64,000 bases of DNA from Phycisphaeraceae bacterium. GTDB lineage: Bacteria > Planctomycetota > Phycisphaerae > Phycisphaerales > SM1A02. The DNA is taken from the NCBI GenBank assembly GCA_019636755.1, contig JAHBWZ010000004.1:1-64000 (forward strand), written 5' to 3'. Positions within the stretch are counted from its first letter, which is position 1. Each line of letters opens with the position of its first letter. The notes under the pieces are model-generated. The model was not told where the DNA came from, ran no database searches, and saw only the letters and a program-made list of their open reading frames with translations. Made by a program: the position numbers and the translations under genes. Below are positions 53,263 to 62,584 of the stretch, one piece after another.

Positions 53263-54830
53263 GGCGCGCTCTCCCCGGCGGCGTCCGCAGGCGCATCGTC
53301 GACGGGCGCCGTCGGGCCATCCGGCGGTTCAGACGGTGCAGGCGATCCGGACGGTGCCGCGCTCCCGGGGATCGACCGGTCGGTCGAGAGTTCGTACGTG
53401 AAGCGATACGCCAGCCGCCGCCCTCCCGCCGCATCGGCGCCGCCGGAGCGGGCGCGGTACTCGGGCGCCGCGACCAGCCGGTCACGCACCGCATCGGCGT
53501 GCGCCCGCGTCCGCGCCTCGCCTTCCAGCACGATCGAGATCGGGCGCGGCGCTGACCAGCGTCGATCGCGGCGATCGTATTCCACGCCGCGCATCGGCGC
53601 CGATCCCGTCCACGCATCCAGCACCGCGTCTTCACGCGCCGGAAGCATGCCGGCCAGCGCATCCAGGTGTCCGAGCCAGTCCACGCCCGTGCCGGTCCAC
53701 GCGTCGATGTGACGGAGGCGCAGGACGTCGCGGTCGAAGCGGGCGCGGATCGGCGCGAGCGTCATCAACTGGGACTCCAGCCGCGCCCGCTCCCGTTCGA
53801 GCGCCCCGAGGTCGCGACGGACCGCGGTCCACGCCCCCAGCATCACCACGAGCGCCGCGCCCGCCGCCATCATGACGCGGCGGCGCCGTTGCGCGCGGCG
53901 ATCGACGGGTCGGCGCGGATGCAGGAAATCGATCTTCTCCAGCGAGGCCAGCGACTCCAGCAGCACGCCGGCCAGCGGCCACACGCGATCGATGTCGGCC
54001 GCTCCGCCGTCGACCAGCGGATGATCGCGCAGGACCTCGGTGACGATCTGGAGCGCCTCGCCGATGCGTGGCGCCGCGAGGCGCGTGAGCGATTCCGGCC
54101 CGAGCACGACGGCGGTGGGCACGTCTCCCGTTCCGTCGGCGAAGCGGAAACTCATCCAGGTCCGCCTGGCCTCCGTGACGAGCGCATCGGCAACGGCGAT
54201 GTCCGTCCCCGCCCGCGCCACGTCCGCGCCGCGCGAGAAGCGCACGGAGCCCTCCTCCACGACGCAGAACTCCGCGCCGGCGTCGGTGAGTTCCACCGCG
54301 AAGAGCGAGGGGCCCTGATCGGTCCCGCACGTCCGCAGGAGCGCGGCGATGCCCATCGAACGCAGGGTGGCCCGCTCCAGTTTCAGGCCGGCCTCGCGCA
54401 GCACGGTCCGCGTCCACTCGAGCAGCGACCGCGGCACGCCGGCCGCGACGACCACCGTCGACGCACTCTCCTGCGCCACGGGGACGAAGTCGATGACGGC
54501 GCTGGCCGGGTCGAAGGGCAGTTCCCGCTGCATCGAGAGCCGGACCATCTCGGGCAGTTCATCCGCCTCGGTGGTCGGCATCACGAGTCGCTTCAGGCCC
54601 ACCTGTTCACGCGGAATGACCGCCGTCGCGGCGAGCCGGGGGATGCGCTGTGCCTTCAGCAGGCCGCGCAGCCACCGCCCCACCGCCACGCCGTCCTCCC
54701 GCTCGATCTCCGCGGGAATCGTCTCCACGATCACCTGCGCGATGCGCAGGATGGACCCGTCGCGCCGGGCCCGGACCAGCCGGACACGGCGCTTCTCGAA
54801 CTCGACGGCGATGGCTCCTCGGGCGCGCAT
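53259..54830 (-). CDS. gspL: GspL/PilM-PilN-like assembly platform protein
   Basis: 523 residues from ATG 54830; longer ORF extensions are shadows of gspK. The first 330 residues are an actin-like PilM/GspL cytoplasmic domain: AIAVEFEKRRVRLVRA, VIPREQVGLKRLVMP, ADELPEMVRLSMQRELPF and ESASTVVVAAGVPRSLL. A transmembrane helix lies at about 350-370 (MMAAGAALVVMLGAWTAV). A PilN-like coiled coil and ferredoxin-like periplasmic domain follow. It therefore looks like a PilM-PilN fusion, the standard GspL layout. It lies 7 bp after gspK. It would bind GspE in the cytoplasm, but no gspE lies in this window. Confidence 0.82.
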   Translation of the reverse strand: MRARGAIAVEFEKRRVRLVRARRDGSILRIAQVIVETIPAEIEREDGVAVGRWLRGLLKAQRIPRLAATAVIPREQVGLKRLVMPTTEADELPEMVRLSMQRELPFDPASAVIDFVPVAQESASTVVVAAGVPRSLLEWTRTVLREAGLKLERATLRSMGIAALLRTCGTDQGPSLFAVELTDAGAEFCVVEEGSVRFSRGADVARAGTDIAVADALVTEARRTWMSFRFADGTGDVPTAVVLGPESLTRLAAPRIGEALQIVTEVLRDHPLVDGGAADIDRVWPLAGVLLESLASLEKIDFLHPRRPVDRRAQRRRRVMMAAGAALVVMLGAWTAVRRDLGALERERARLESQLMTLAPIRARFDRDVLRLRHIDAWTGTGVDWLGHLDALAGMLPAREDAVLDAWTGSAPMRGVEYDRRDRRWSAPRPISIVLEGEARTRAHADAVRDRLVAAPEYRARSGGADAAGGRRLAYRFTYELSTDRSIPGSAAPSGSPAPSEPPDGPTAPVDDAPADAAGESAP

Positions 54831-54837
54831 GCGGAAC

Positions 54838-56550
54838 TCACACGGTATCGAACCGGGGATCGTCCGGTCGCGAAAGGATCGCGATCCATCGACCGAGGCG
54901 GCGCCCGCCTGGTCCGCCCGACCCGGGCGCGGGGCCCGGCGCCGCATCCGATCCGTCGGCAGGCGGAGCCGCATCGGCCGGGACGGGCGTTCGACCGCCT
55001 GCCGGATCGAGTGGCCTCGCAGGTCCCGGACGGTCCGGCAACCGAGGCGCGGGACCAGGCGGAGGAGACAGACGCTGATCTCGCCCCGGGGCCGCGGGCG
55101 GCCGCGATCCATCACTCGGCGCAGACGCCGGTGGATCGATCGACGGATCGGCGGCATCGGACCCGGGGTCGTCGTCCCATCCGGTCATCCGTGCATCCTC
55201 CGCGGCGTCGGCGCGGCGCGGATCTCCGCCCGGCATCCGCATCGCGGTCAGCGCCCGGGCCAGCGGATCCCAGGTCACCTCGCGGAGCAGGGCGACGCGC
55301 GGCGACGGATCGACAAGATCGACCACGAGATCGAACACGAGCGGTCCGCCGCCGGGCAGGATGACCGACTCATCATCCACGGACGTCACGTACGCGGCGA
55401 TCCGTACCCGGTGGATCCATGAGCGCGTCGTGACCCGGTCGCACAGGTCGACGTACCGTTCCCCGTCGATGATCCCGCGGGCGCGCAGCCAGACCGGTGA
55501 CCACCGCTCATCGGCGCTCAGCGCGCTGCGCGCCTGCACGACGGCGGTGGCCTCTTCCTCGGTGAATCCGGAGCCGCGCAGCGCTTCGATCGGCGCATGG
55601 TTGATGTCGATGCGGCCGAACCGCACCAGCGTGTCGTCACCGGCCAGCGCGTCGAGCGTCTCTGCCCAGCGTTCCAGGGGCAGGTTGAACCGCAGGAGCA
55701 CGGCGGCGATGTCACGATCGCTGCCCAGTGCGATCCCCTGCTCCATCAGGCTCTGCACGACCCGCCCGGAGCCCTCTCCGAATCGCTCGTCCAGCCGGCG
55801 GCCGAGTTCGTCGGACCATGATCCACCCAGCCCGATGCGCCGCACACCGCTGCGCTGCAGCTGCGGTGCGGCGCTGAAGACCGTCACCGCCTCGGCGAGC
55901 CCCGAGGCGCCGCCGGCGCCCAGCCGCTCGCGCAGGCGGTCGCGCAGGTCCGCCTCGGCGCCGCCGGCCTGGCGGCGGAAGTCCGGCGGATCATCGTCCC
56001 CCAGGAGAATGGCATCGGTCATGCCGGGCACGACCAGGAGTTCGTCCACGTCCGCGAAGTGACCCACGCGGGCGCGATGCGCCACGATCGCCTCCGCGAG
56101 TTCCGTCGTGACGAGCCCGGTGGCGGCCAGGTCGTCGGCCGATGCCAGGTTGAGATCGAGACCGGCGTTCTCCGGTCGGATCACGCGGCCCGCGTCGGAC
56201 GCGGCACCGCCGGGAAGCGGCAGAAGCCGGACCCGGAAGACCTGCGCCCCGTCTTCGGCGATCACGAACGAGGACTCGACCGCCGGCAGTCCGCCGTTCA
56301 GGATCGAGTCGCGACCGGCGGAGAGCGCATGCATGACAACGTCAGCGCCGGAGAGCGCCGCGAGCCGCAGCGCGGAACTCCGGCGCCGCGCGGCCTCGGC
56401 GACGGACTCGGACTCGAGGGTCACGAGCAGCGACGAGGCGAGCAGGAGCGCCGAGATCCCGATGACGAGTGTCGTCACGAGTGCCAGGCCGCGCCGCCGG
56501 GTGCTGCGCGCACGGCGCCTCCGGTGCATCGCGGTGACCGGGCGCGTCAC
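54838..56550 (-). CDS. gspK: GspK-like minor pseudopilin with Pro-rich tail
   Basis: 570 residues from GTG 56550 (overlaps gspJ). The N-terminal helix RRGLALVTTLVIGISALLLA is preceded by basic residues and lacks Glu+5, as usual for GspK. Residues about 130-190 hold the GspK signature NLASADDLAATGLVTTELAEAI and VDELLVVPGMTDAI. A second helix-hairpin-helix-like stretch, FGRIDINHAPIEALRGSGFT, lies near 310. After about residue 430 is a disordered Pro/Asp/Ser-rich tail of roughly 120 residues. GspK normally has 300-350 residues, so the tail is extra. It caps the pseudopilus tip. Confidence 0.86.
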   Translation of the reverse strand: MTRPVTAMHRRRRARSTRRRGLALVTTLVIGISALLLASSLLVTLESESVAEAARRRSSALRLAALSGADVVMHALSAGRDSILNGGLPAVESSFVIAEDGAQVFRVRLLPLPGGAASDAGRVIRPENAGLDLNLASADDLAATGLVTTELAEAIVAHRARVGHFADVDELLVVPGMTDAILLGDDDPPDFRRQAGGAEADLRDRLRERLGAGGASGLAEAVTVFSAAPQLQRSGVRRIGLGGSWSDELGRRLDERFGEGSGRVVQSLMEQGIALGSDRDIAAVLLRFNLPLERWAETLDALAGDDTLVRFGRIDINHAPIEALRGSGFTEEEATAVVQARSALSADERWSPVWLRARGIIDGERYVDLCDRVTTRSWIHRVRIAAYVTSVDDESVILPGGGPLVFDLVVDLVDPSPRVALLREVTWDPLARALTAMRMPGGDPRRADAAEDARMTGWDDDPGSDAADPSIDPPASAPSDGSRPPAAPGRDQRLSPPPGPAPRLPDRPGPARPLDPAGGRTPVPADAAPPADGSDAAPGPAPGSGGPGGRRLGRWIAILSRPDDPRFDTV

Positions 56551-57302
56551 GGCTCGATCTCCTCGTCCGCCAGGCGCGCATCCGGGATCACGAAGACGCG
56601 CAGTCGATCGGGCCGGGGAAGTCCGAAGTCCGAATCGCCGAATCGCTCCGGATCATCGGTGGCGGAGAAGGCGGCGGAGAAGGCCGCGGAGTCATCCGCC
56701 GGGTCCGGTTCTGCAGCGCTCCCGTCCGGCAGTTCCGCGTCCATGCCCTCCGCGTCGTCATCGCGTTCGATACGCGCCGGATCGCGCGGATCATCGAACC
56801 AGATCGCGACCTCGACCAGGCGCGGCAGCCCGCCGTCGCGCGCGCTGTCGATGTCGCGCCGCCACGCCCTGCCGTCGTGGAAGCGGAATCGCGTGAAGCC
56901 GACTCCGCGCGCCATCTCGCGGGGCGCGGGGTGCCCGTCGGCCCGCCCGCGCCAGGCGAGCAGCACGCCGTCGGCAGCGCGCAACACGCGGCGCTCGGGC
57001 ATCCCGCGGCCCGCGGCCGCGCCGGCCGAGAGCGGCGGCACGGTCCACGCGAGGAGTTCGATCGATCGCTCATCGCCGCGCAGGCCCGGACCGTGCTGCG
57101 GATGCGATGCCATGGCCGCGATGAGCGATTCCTCGAGCAGTTCGAACGCCGCCGAGATCCCGGCGTCTCGCTCCTGGATCCGGACCGCCGATTCACGGGT
57201 GCTGACGAGATCGGCGAAGAAGAGGAAGAGCGCGCCGAGCAGCATCGCCAGCAGCGCAATCCCGATCACGACCTCCAGCAGTGTGAGCGCGCGGCGTCTC
57301 AT
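56547..57302 (-). CDS. gspJ: GspJ-like minor pseudopilin
   Basis: 251 residues from ATG 57302 (overlaps gspI). The leader is very short: MRRRA then LTLLEVVIGIALLAMLLGAL, with Glu+5 and Ala at -1. The soluble part contains ISAAFELLEESLIAAMASHP and a beta-rich middle (VEVAIWFDDPRDPARIE). The C-terminal 70 residues are acidic (DDDAEGMDAELPD). GspJ pairs with GspI and GspK at the pilus tip. It is consistent in length with the family (about 200) plus the acidic insert. Confidence 0.85.
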   Translation of the reverse strand: MRRRALTLLEVVIGIALLAMLLGALFLFFADLVSTRESAVRIQERDAGISAAFELLEESLIAAMASHPQHGPGLRGDERSIELLAWTVPPLSAGAAAGRGMPERRVLRAADGVLLAWRGRADGHPAPREMARGVGFTRFRFHDGRAWRRDIDSARDGGLPRLVEVAIWFDDPRDPARIERDDDAEGMDAELPDGSAAEPDPADDSAAFSAAFSATDDPERFGDSDFGLPRPDRLRVFVIPDARLADEEIEP

Positions 57303-57871
57303 CGAGGGCCGACTCCCGCCGCCGGGAACGAGGGAAGCGGATCCTCGACGACCTCCTCCGGGATCCCGTCGAGCAGGTCATCCGCCTCGTACGAGGACTC
57401 CGGAACATCACGCAGCCGGAGCAGCCGGCGGACGACGGCATACGACTCCGGTCGCGCCGGATCGTCGCCGAGGCGGACCTCCAGTTCGACCAGCGAAAAG
57501 CCGTCGAACGGCGCCGCCGTCCACGACGCCCGGAGCGTCCAGCGCCGGTCGGCGAAGAGCAGCCGATCCGCAGGATCGTCCCACGTCACGGTGCCGACCG
57601 TGCGGAGCGCGGTGCCGGGCACGCGAAGGTCGGCGAGCGTGACGACGCCCGCCTCCAGTTCGGCGAGTCGCGACTGGGCCAGGTCGAGCGCCACGGCATC
57701 CAGATGCATCCGTTCGACGGACCGCAGGCCGTCACCGACGACGCGCAGCGAGACCGTCGCGGCAAGCACGAAGAGCGCGATGGAGACGAGCATCTCCAGA
57801 AGAATCGCCGCGTCTCGGCGCCGATCCACGGCGCCCGCCCGCCGCGACGATCGGGCGCGGGACATGTTCAC
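57299..57871 (-). CDS. gspI: GspI-like minor pseudopilin
   Basis: 190 residues from GTG 57871 (GTGA overlap with gspH); ATG 57865 is the alternative. The leader RRRDA precedes AILLEMLVSIALFVLAATVS, with Glu+5 and Ala at -1. The family feature is the segment MHLDAVALDLAQSRLAELE, as in GspI (A..LA...L..LE). The C-terminal part is beta-rich (WTLRASWTAAPFDGFSLVELEVRL). It initiates pseudopilus assembly in characterised systems. Confidence 0.85.
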   Translation of the reverse strand: MNMSRARSSRRAGAVDRRRDAAILLEMLVSIALFVLAATVSLRVVGDGLRSVERMHLDAVALDLAQSRLAELEAGVVTLADLRVPGTALRTVGTVTWDDPADRLLFADRRWTLRASWTAAPFDGFSLVELEVRLGDDPARPESYAVVRRLLRLRDVPESSYEADDLLDGIPEEVVEDPLPSFPAAGVGPR

Positions 57872-58563
57872 GGGCCCGGCTCCGCGTCCGCCGCGCCGGC
57901 CGGCGGTTCATCACCGCCGGACTCGATGCGACCGGTCAGCGCGTCGATGTGGAGCATCGACCACCGCCCCCCTTCGCCGAGCACGACGATCGGTCCGGGC
58001 ACGATCGCCGAGCCATCGGGCAGGAAGACGGCGATCGCAGCACGATCCGGGATCGCGCCGATCTCCGAGCCGTCCGCACCGCGCGCCATGGAACCGTCCA
58101 CATCCGGCGCCAGGCGTGAGAGCCGGATCCGGGCCGGCAGCCGGCGCGTCGCCCATGCCTCGGGCAACGGCCGGGTCAGGTCCGCGGCAAGCCCGTCGAT
58201 GTCGAGCGCCGGCGCCGGATCGTCGGTGGTCTGCCCCGCGAGCGTGGAGGGCAGGTCGTCCGCCGGATCCGCAGCCAGCGGCCCGTCGAGCAGCGGGATG
58301 ATCTCCGTCAGCGCCTCTGCCGGGGCATGCGCTTCGAGCCATGCGTCCTGATCGTCATGCCGGTACATCACGACCACCGCCTCGCCGTCGGCACGGGCGA
58401 TGGATCGCGCCAGTCGAAGATGCCCCGTCACCGCCGCCGCGCCTTCGCGGAAACGACGCTCGGCAAGGAGCCCGGTCGTCTCCGGCAGTGCGATGGCGAA
58501 GACGGCGGCGATGATCGCGACGACCAGCAGCGTCTCGAGCAGCGTGAGCGCCCGCCGCACCAC
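57868..58563 (-). CDS. gspH: GspH-like minor pseudopilin
   Basis: 231 residues from GTG 58563 (a second GTG is at 58560). The helix LTLLETLLVVAIIAAVFAIAL follows Arg-Arg-Ala and has Glu+5. The segment FREGAAAVTGHLRLARSIARADGEAVVVM is typical of GspH, which carries a conserved LR.AR.A motif here. The C-terminal part includes GSAIVPGPIVVLGEGGRW, a common GspH end. It starts 16 bp after the gspG stop codon. The longer ORF to 58788 overlaps gspG and is not used. Confidence 0.83.
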   Translation of the reverse strand: MVRRALTLLETLLVVAIIAAVFAIALPETTGLLAERRFREGAAAVTGHLRLARSIARADGEAVVVMYRHDDQDAWLEAHAPAEALTEIIPLLDGPLAADPADDLPSTLAGQTTDDPAPALDIDGLAADLTRPLPEAWATRRLPARIRLSRLAPDVDGSMARGADGSEIGAIPDRAAIAVFLPDGSAIVPGPIVVLGEGGRWSMLHIDALTGRIESGGDEPPAGAADAEPGP

Positions 58564-58579
58564 CGGGGATCGGCCCCGC

Positions 58580-59155
58580 TCAGCGCGGCGTCGACTCGGA
58601 GAGACCTCCGGAGTCGAACGTATCGAAACCTTCCCGCATCTCACCGCGCTCATCCAGCATGAAGAGGTGATTGTGGATGTCGTCCTCGGTGCCTTCCTCG
58701 CCGTCCGGGCCCGGAGAGACGATGTCGAATGGCGCCGTTTCCACGAGCGTGCTCGGAGCGCGGTACACCCATTCGTTGTCCCACGCATCCCGGGGCAGCG
58801 GCTTCTCGAGGTACGGGCCGCGCCACTTCACGGTCTCCGTGTCCTCCAGCGACTGCCGCGACCAGAGTGACGCCAGACCCTCGTCCTCGGTCGGGTACCG
58901 GCCGAGATCCAGGTTGAAGCGACGCATCGCGTTCACCATCTGCTCGACCTGGACCTTGCTGAGGTCGATCTTGCTCTGGTCACGGGCGGGGAGCAGGTTG
59001 ACCACGACAACGCCGGCCAGTGCCAGCATGATCGCGATGGCGATCAGGAGCTCCAGAAGCGAGAAGGCCCGCCGGGTCCGCCGGATGCGGCGAGCGCGGT
59101 GGGCCGGGGACGCGGCATGCCCGTCGGAACGGGCGTCGATGCGGGGACTCGTCAC
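58580..59155 (-). CDS. gspG: Major pseudopilin GspG
   Basis: 191 residues from GTG 59155 (GGAG about 9 nt upstream). The leader of about 30 residues is basic and ends RRIRRTRRA; then FSLLELLIAIAIMLALAGVV, with Glu+5. Major pseudopilin features are clear: KVQVEQMVNAMRRFNLDLGRYPTEDEGLASLW, then PYLEKPLPRDAWDNEWVY and the calcium loop SPGPDGEEGTEDDI. It forms the pseudopilus shaft of a type II secretion system. It is the first pseudopilin gene after gspF; the 789 bp between them on this strand hold only the opposite-strand gene 59443-59991. Confidence 0.93.
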   Translation of the reverse strand: MTSPRIDARSDGHAASPAHRARRIRRTRRAFSLLELLIAIAIMLALAGVVVVNLLPARDQSKIDLSKVQVEQMVNAMRRFNLDLGRYPTEDEGLASLWSRQSLEDTETVKWRGPYLEKPLPRDAWDNEWVYRAPSTLVETAPFDIVSPGPDGEEGTEDDIHNHLFMLDERGEMREGFDTFDSGGLSESTPR

Positions 59156-59442
59156 GGTCGATGACTCCGGTCTGGCTGAGCAACGGAACGGCGGGAGATC
59201 CGCGCGAAGGCGGCATTGTAGGAATCGGCGCGGTCGCAGCCGACGCGACAAAGTCCGGCTCGCCTCGTCCGCCGGCCGGGGTCTACCAGCAGGCGGGCGG
59301 CCGGGGTGCATGCGGGCGGGCCCCGGCGCGCCTTCACCGGACCATCACCGCCCCCGGGTGGACGGCGCCCGCCGCCCGCGCGGCCCGGATGCGCCAGGGG
59401 GCGCCACTGGACCTCCACACACTTCATTCCGAGACTGCCGCC

Positions 59443-59991
59443 ATGCCGCCCGACGCCGCCCACCCGCATCCCCCCGCGCCACGGGCGCGTCGATTCACGC
59501 ACATCCGCGACCACCGGGGCGCGTGGGTCGTCCCGGTTCCGGCCTCGAGGCTCGGCAGGGACGGGATGCCTGTTGCGGCCCCGACGCTGGGCGCGCCGGC
59601 GGTCCTCGCCGCCGTGCTGACCGGCGCGATGACGATCGGCGTGGCGCTCGGCGCGGTCGCGCTGGTGCAGTACGTGCTCTGGCCGATCGGCCAGCGCGCC
59701 TGGGCATTCGGCGCGTTCCCGAGGTTCGGAACCCCCGTGATCGTGGTGATCGCGGTGGTTCTTGCCGGCCGGTTCGTCCGCCTGCCCCGGCTCGAGGCCG
59801 TGGCCGGAGGTCGGCGCTTCATCGACCAGGCGCTGCGGCAGGGCCTCTGCGCGTCCTGCGGCCACGGCATCGGCGGACTCCCTGCACAGACGGACGGCTG
59901 CATCGTCTGCCCGGAGTGTGCCGCGGCGTGGCGATCGGACCGGATCAGATCGCCGATCGCATCCGGAGGATCGGGACCACCAGGGCCATGA
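59443..59991 (+). CDS. Small membrane protein with C-terminal zinc ribbon
   Basis: 182 residues from ATG 59443. A Pro/His/Arg-rich N-terminus (about 20 residues) leads to two membrane helices (VLAAVLTGAMTIGVALGAVAL about 55-75; TPVIVVIAVVLAG about 98-112). The C-terminal CASCGHGIGGL...CIVCPEC (about 135-165) is a zinc-ribbon-like pair of CxxC motifs. The last 16 codons overlap gspF on the opposite strand. I do not recognise a function. A similar membrane plus zinc-ribbon design occurs at 62585. Confidence 0.65.
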   Translation: MPPDAAHPHPPAPRARRFTHIRDHRGAWVVPVPASRLGRDGMPVAAPTLGAPAVLAAVLTGAMTIGVALGAVALVQYVLWPIGQRAWAFGAFPRFGTPVIVVIAVVLAGRFVRLPRLEAVAGGRRFIDQALRQGLCASCGHGIGGLPAQTDGCIVCPECAAAWRSDRIRSPIASGGSGPPGP

Positions 59992-61126
59992 AGATGAAGA
60001 ACACGACACCGCCGATGAAGAGCAGGAGAATCGGCTCCACCAGGCTCATCACCGCGCCGAGCATGCGCTCGATGCGCGTCTCCAGCCGCTCTGCGGTGGA
60101 GAGCAGGACGGTGGGCAGATTGTTCGCCGCTTCTCCGACCGAGATCATCTCGACGATCTCATCGCTGAACAGGCCGCATTTCGAAAGCGGCTCCGCGAGG
60201 GTGTCACCCGCCCGGACGGCCTCGATCGCGTTGTCGATGGCGTGCTCGAGGATCGGGTTGCCCGCGGCGTCCCGGCTGATCTGCATCGCCTGGATGAGCG
60301 GGATGCCGTTCTGAAGCATCGTGCCCAGCGTGCGCGTGAACCTGGCGACGGCGGTGGCGCGCAGCAGCGGCCCGATGGCGGGCGCCCGCAGCAGCAGCCG
60401 GATGCCCTCCAGCCGGACCGCGGGACGTCGAAGGAGCGCCGGGAGAATCGCCGCCAGCACCACCAGGCCGCCAAGCAGCAGCAGTCCGTGATTCGACAGC
60501 AGGTCCGAGGCGCCGAGCAGGATCTTCGTCGGCACCGGGAGTTCGATCCGCCCGAAGACATCGCGGAACTGCGGCACCAGGAAGACAAGTGCCCCGGCGA
60601 CGACCGCGGTCCCGACCACCAGCAGGATGACCGGATAGACGAGCGCGGCCAGGAGCCGCGCACGGAGCGCCGCCTGGCGTTCCAGGAAGACGCCGAGGCG
60701 CTCGAAGACGGACTCCAGGAATCCACCGCGCTCGCCCGCGCGGACCATGGCGACGTGGACCGAGGGAAAGACCGCCGGCTCCCCGGACATGGCATCCGCC
60801 AGCGCGTCGCCGTCGGCCACGCGGTCGGCGATGCGCGACATGACCTCCGCCAGCGGCCGATCTGCCCGGCTCTTCCCCAGCAGGCGCAGCCCGCGAAGCA
60901 GCGGCACGCCCGACTGGAGCAGGTCCGCCATCTGGCCGTAGGCCCCGGCGATGCGACGGGTTGCGATCCGGCGGCCGCGCCGGCGATCCCGCACCGCCCG
61001 CACCTCGACCGGCGCGAGCGAGCGCGACTGCAGCTCCGAGAGCACCGCCTGTTCACTGGCACCGGCCAGTTCGCCGGTCACGCGCCGACCGGCCGGATCC
61101 CGCGCCACGAACGCGAAGGTGGGCAT
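59945..61126 (-). CDS. gspF: Inner-membrane platform protein GspF
   Basis: 393 residues, full length for GspF/PilC. The N-terminus FAFVARDPAGRRVTGELAG is the standard family opening. Two related four-helix domains lie at about 60-185 and 262-385. The conserved glycines sit in MADLLQSGVPLLRGL and TLGTMLQNGIPLIQAM. The phrase VRAGERGGFLESVFERL is also diagnostic. Three membrane helices are present (about 165, 215 and 370). It connects the pseudopilus to the ATPase. It is transcribed toward gspG, but a 789-bp gap separates them. Confidence 0.95.
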   Translation of the reverse strand: MPTFAFVARDPAGRRVTGELAGASEQAVLSELQSRSLAPVEVRAVRDRRRGRRIATRRIAGAYGQMADLLQSGVPLLRGLRLLGKSRADRPLAEVMSRIADRVADGDALADAMSGEPAVFPSVHVAMVRAGERGGFLESVFERLGVFLERQAALRARLLAALVYPVILLVVGTAVVAGALVFLVPQFRDVFGRIELPVPTKILLGASDLLSNHGLLLLGGLVVLAAILPALLRRPAVRLEGIRLLLRAPAIGPLLRATAVARFTRTLGTMLQNGIPLIQAMQISRDAAGNPILEHAIDNAIEAVRAGDTLAEPLSKCGLFSDEIVEMISVGEAANNLPTVLLSTAERLETRIERMLGAVMSLVEPILLLFIGGVVFFIFMALVVPILRMRSAI

Positions 61127-61222
61127 GGCGGCATTATGGACGGTGCGGGCATTTCGATCACGCCCCGTTCCCGCGTCGAGGCCCTCCGGTACAGTGCGGA
61201 CGTTCCGGAGGGTGGACCGTCG

Positions 61223-62509
61223 ATGCTCGTTCCGTCGGTGACTCGCTGCATTCCGGCCCCGGTCGTCCCGAGGGGCATGCTCACCCTGGTCATCGCTTCA
61301 TCTGCCGCCATGTGTGCGCCCGGATCCACGCCAACGACCTCAGCGACCGCCGGACACGGTGCTGTTCCGGAGATCCGTGACACGGTCGGCGCGGGTCACG
61401 CCGCGCCGGGTCCGTCGATCCTCGTCCGACTGGCGCACCACGCGACGCTTGCCTGTCCGGACTGCCTGCTCGTTCATGCGGATGCGGCGGCGCCGCCGGT
61501 GCTGCACGCGCAACTCGCCGCGCTCGGCGCCGCGCTTGCCTCGCTGCGCGCCGATGTCGCCTGGTCGGAGTCGGGGCCGGACGGGCGCGCGTTCATCGTC
61601 GGCACGTACGACGACGAACCCCACGACGCCGTGCCGCGCCTGCACGTCTTCCCCGAGTGGCGCCGGCCGCAGGAGCGCGTGGACCTGGAGGGCGTGCGAC
61701 GCGCGTGGTTCCTCGGTCCTCGGCTGCTCGGCCTCGATCCTGATCCGCTGCGACCGCCCGCGGCCCTGCAGGCCGGTGCGACGGACCGCGGCGCGCCGGA
61801 GCCGTGGACGGACACGACGGCGTTCGTACTCGACGTCGCTTCGCCGACGATCGTGCGCCGGATCGATGGCGTGCGGCCCAACCTCGTCCGTGGCGATGCA
61901 TCCGGCACGCTCCTCGCCGTGTCGGCCGACGGCATGCAGGTCCTGCACGGCGCCGGGACCGCCGCGCCGGCGCCGATGGTCACCCTGCACACCGGTGAGA
62001 TCACCGAACTCGCGATCCTCCAGGGAGGCGCCGTCATCCTGCTGAGCGTGGAGGATCCGGGACTGGGCGGCCGGATCCTGACGCTGGTACCGGATCACGC
62101 CGAGGGCGCATGGCACATCGCGTCGTCGCTGCCCGGGCGGCTGCCCGCGGGCGGCGGAAGGATCGATGACGGCCGCGCCTTCATCCGCGAAGACGCGCGC
62201 CGGGCCGGCCCGTACCGCATGCTCGCGGTCGACCGCGCCGGGCATGCCTCCGCCGCGGGACCGCCCGGATTCGACAGCCGGCTGGAGCGTCCCGTCTCGG
62301 TTTCGCCGTGCAGCCGATTCGCCGTCACGGTCCGCTACCGGGCCGAGGGCGGACGCACGCACACGGTTCGCGCGATCGACCGGGGCGTGCATGGCCCACT
62401 TCCTCCCATGCCCCCCGGGGCCGATGACCTTCGCCCGCTCTGGCTCGAGACCGGGGGCGGGGCCTCGGGCGGCATGATCACCGGCACCGCGCAGCGCGCG
62501 GCACCGTGA
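61223..62509 (+). CDS. Secreted protein of unknown function
   Basis: 428 residues from ATG 61223 (GGAGG at 61207-61211). An exported N-terminus (LTLVIASSAAMCA) is followed by a mature protein rich in beta strands. Early on it has CPDCLLVHAD. Later comes a propeller-like series: VRGDASGTLLAVSADGMQVL, GEITELAILQGGAVILLSVE, RPVSVSPCSRFAVTVRYRAEG. I infer a WD40 or similar propeller weakly. It is divergent from gspF over about 96 bp. A role linked to the secretion system is only suggested by position. Confidence 0.6.
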   Translation: MLVPSVTRCIPAPVVPRGMLTLVIASSAAMCAPGSTPTTSATAGHGAVPEIRDTVGAGHAAPGPSILVRLAHHATLACPDCLLVHADAAAPPVLHAQLAALGAALASLRADVAWSESGPDGRAFIVGTYDDEPHDAVPRLHVFPEWRRPQERVDLEGVRRAWFLGPRLLGLDPDPLRPPAALQAGATDRGAPEPWTDTTAFVLDVASPTIVRRIDGVRPNLVRGDASGTLLAVSADGMQVLHGAGTAAPAPMVTLHTGEITELAILQGGAVILLSVEDPGLGGRILTLVPDHAEGAWHIASSLPGRLPAGGGRIDDGRAFIREDARRAGPYRMLAVDRAGHASAAGPPGFDSRLERPVSVSPCSRFAVTVRYRAEGGRTHTVRAIDRGVHGPLPPMPPGADDLRPLWLETGGGASGGMITGTAQRAAP

Positions 62510-62584
62510 CGGCGCCCGCGGGCATCGGCGCGCGCGGGATTCCGCGGGCCGGGCGGCGGCGCCGGTTGCCGATGCTCACGCCGG

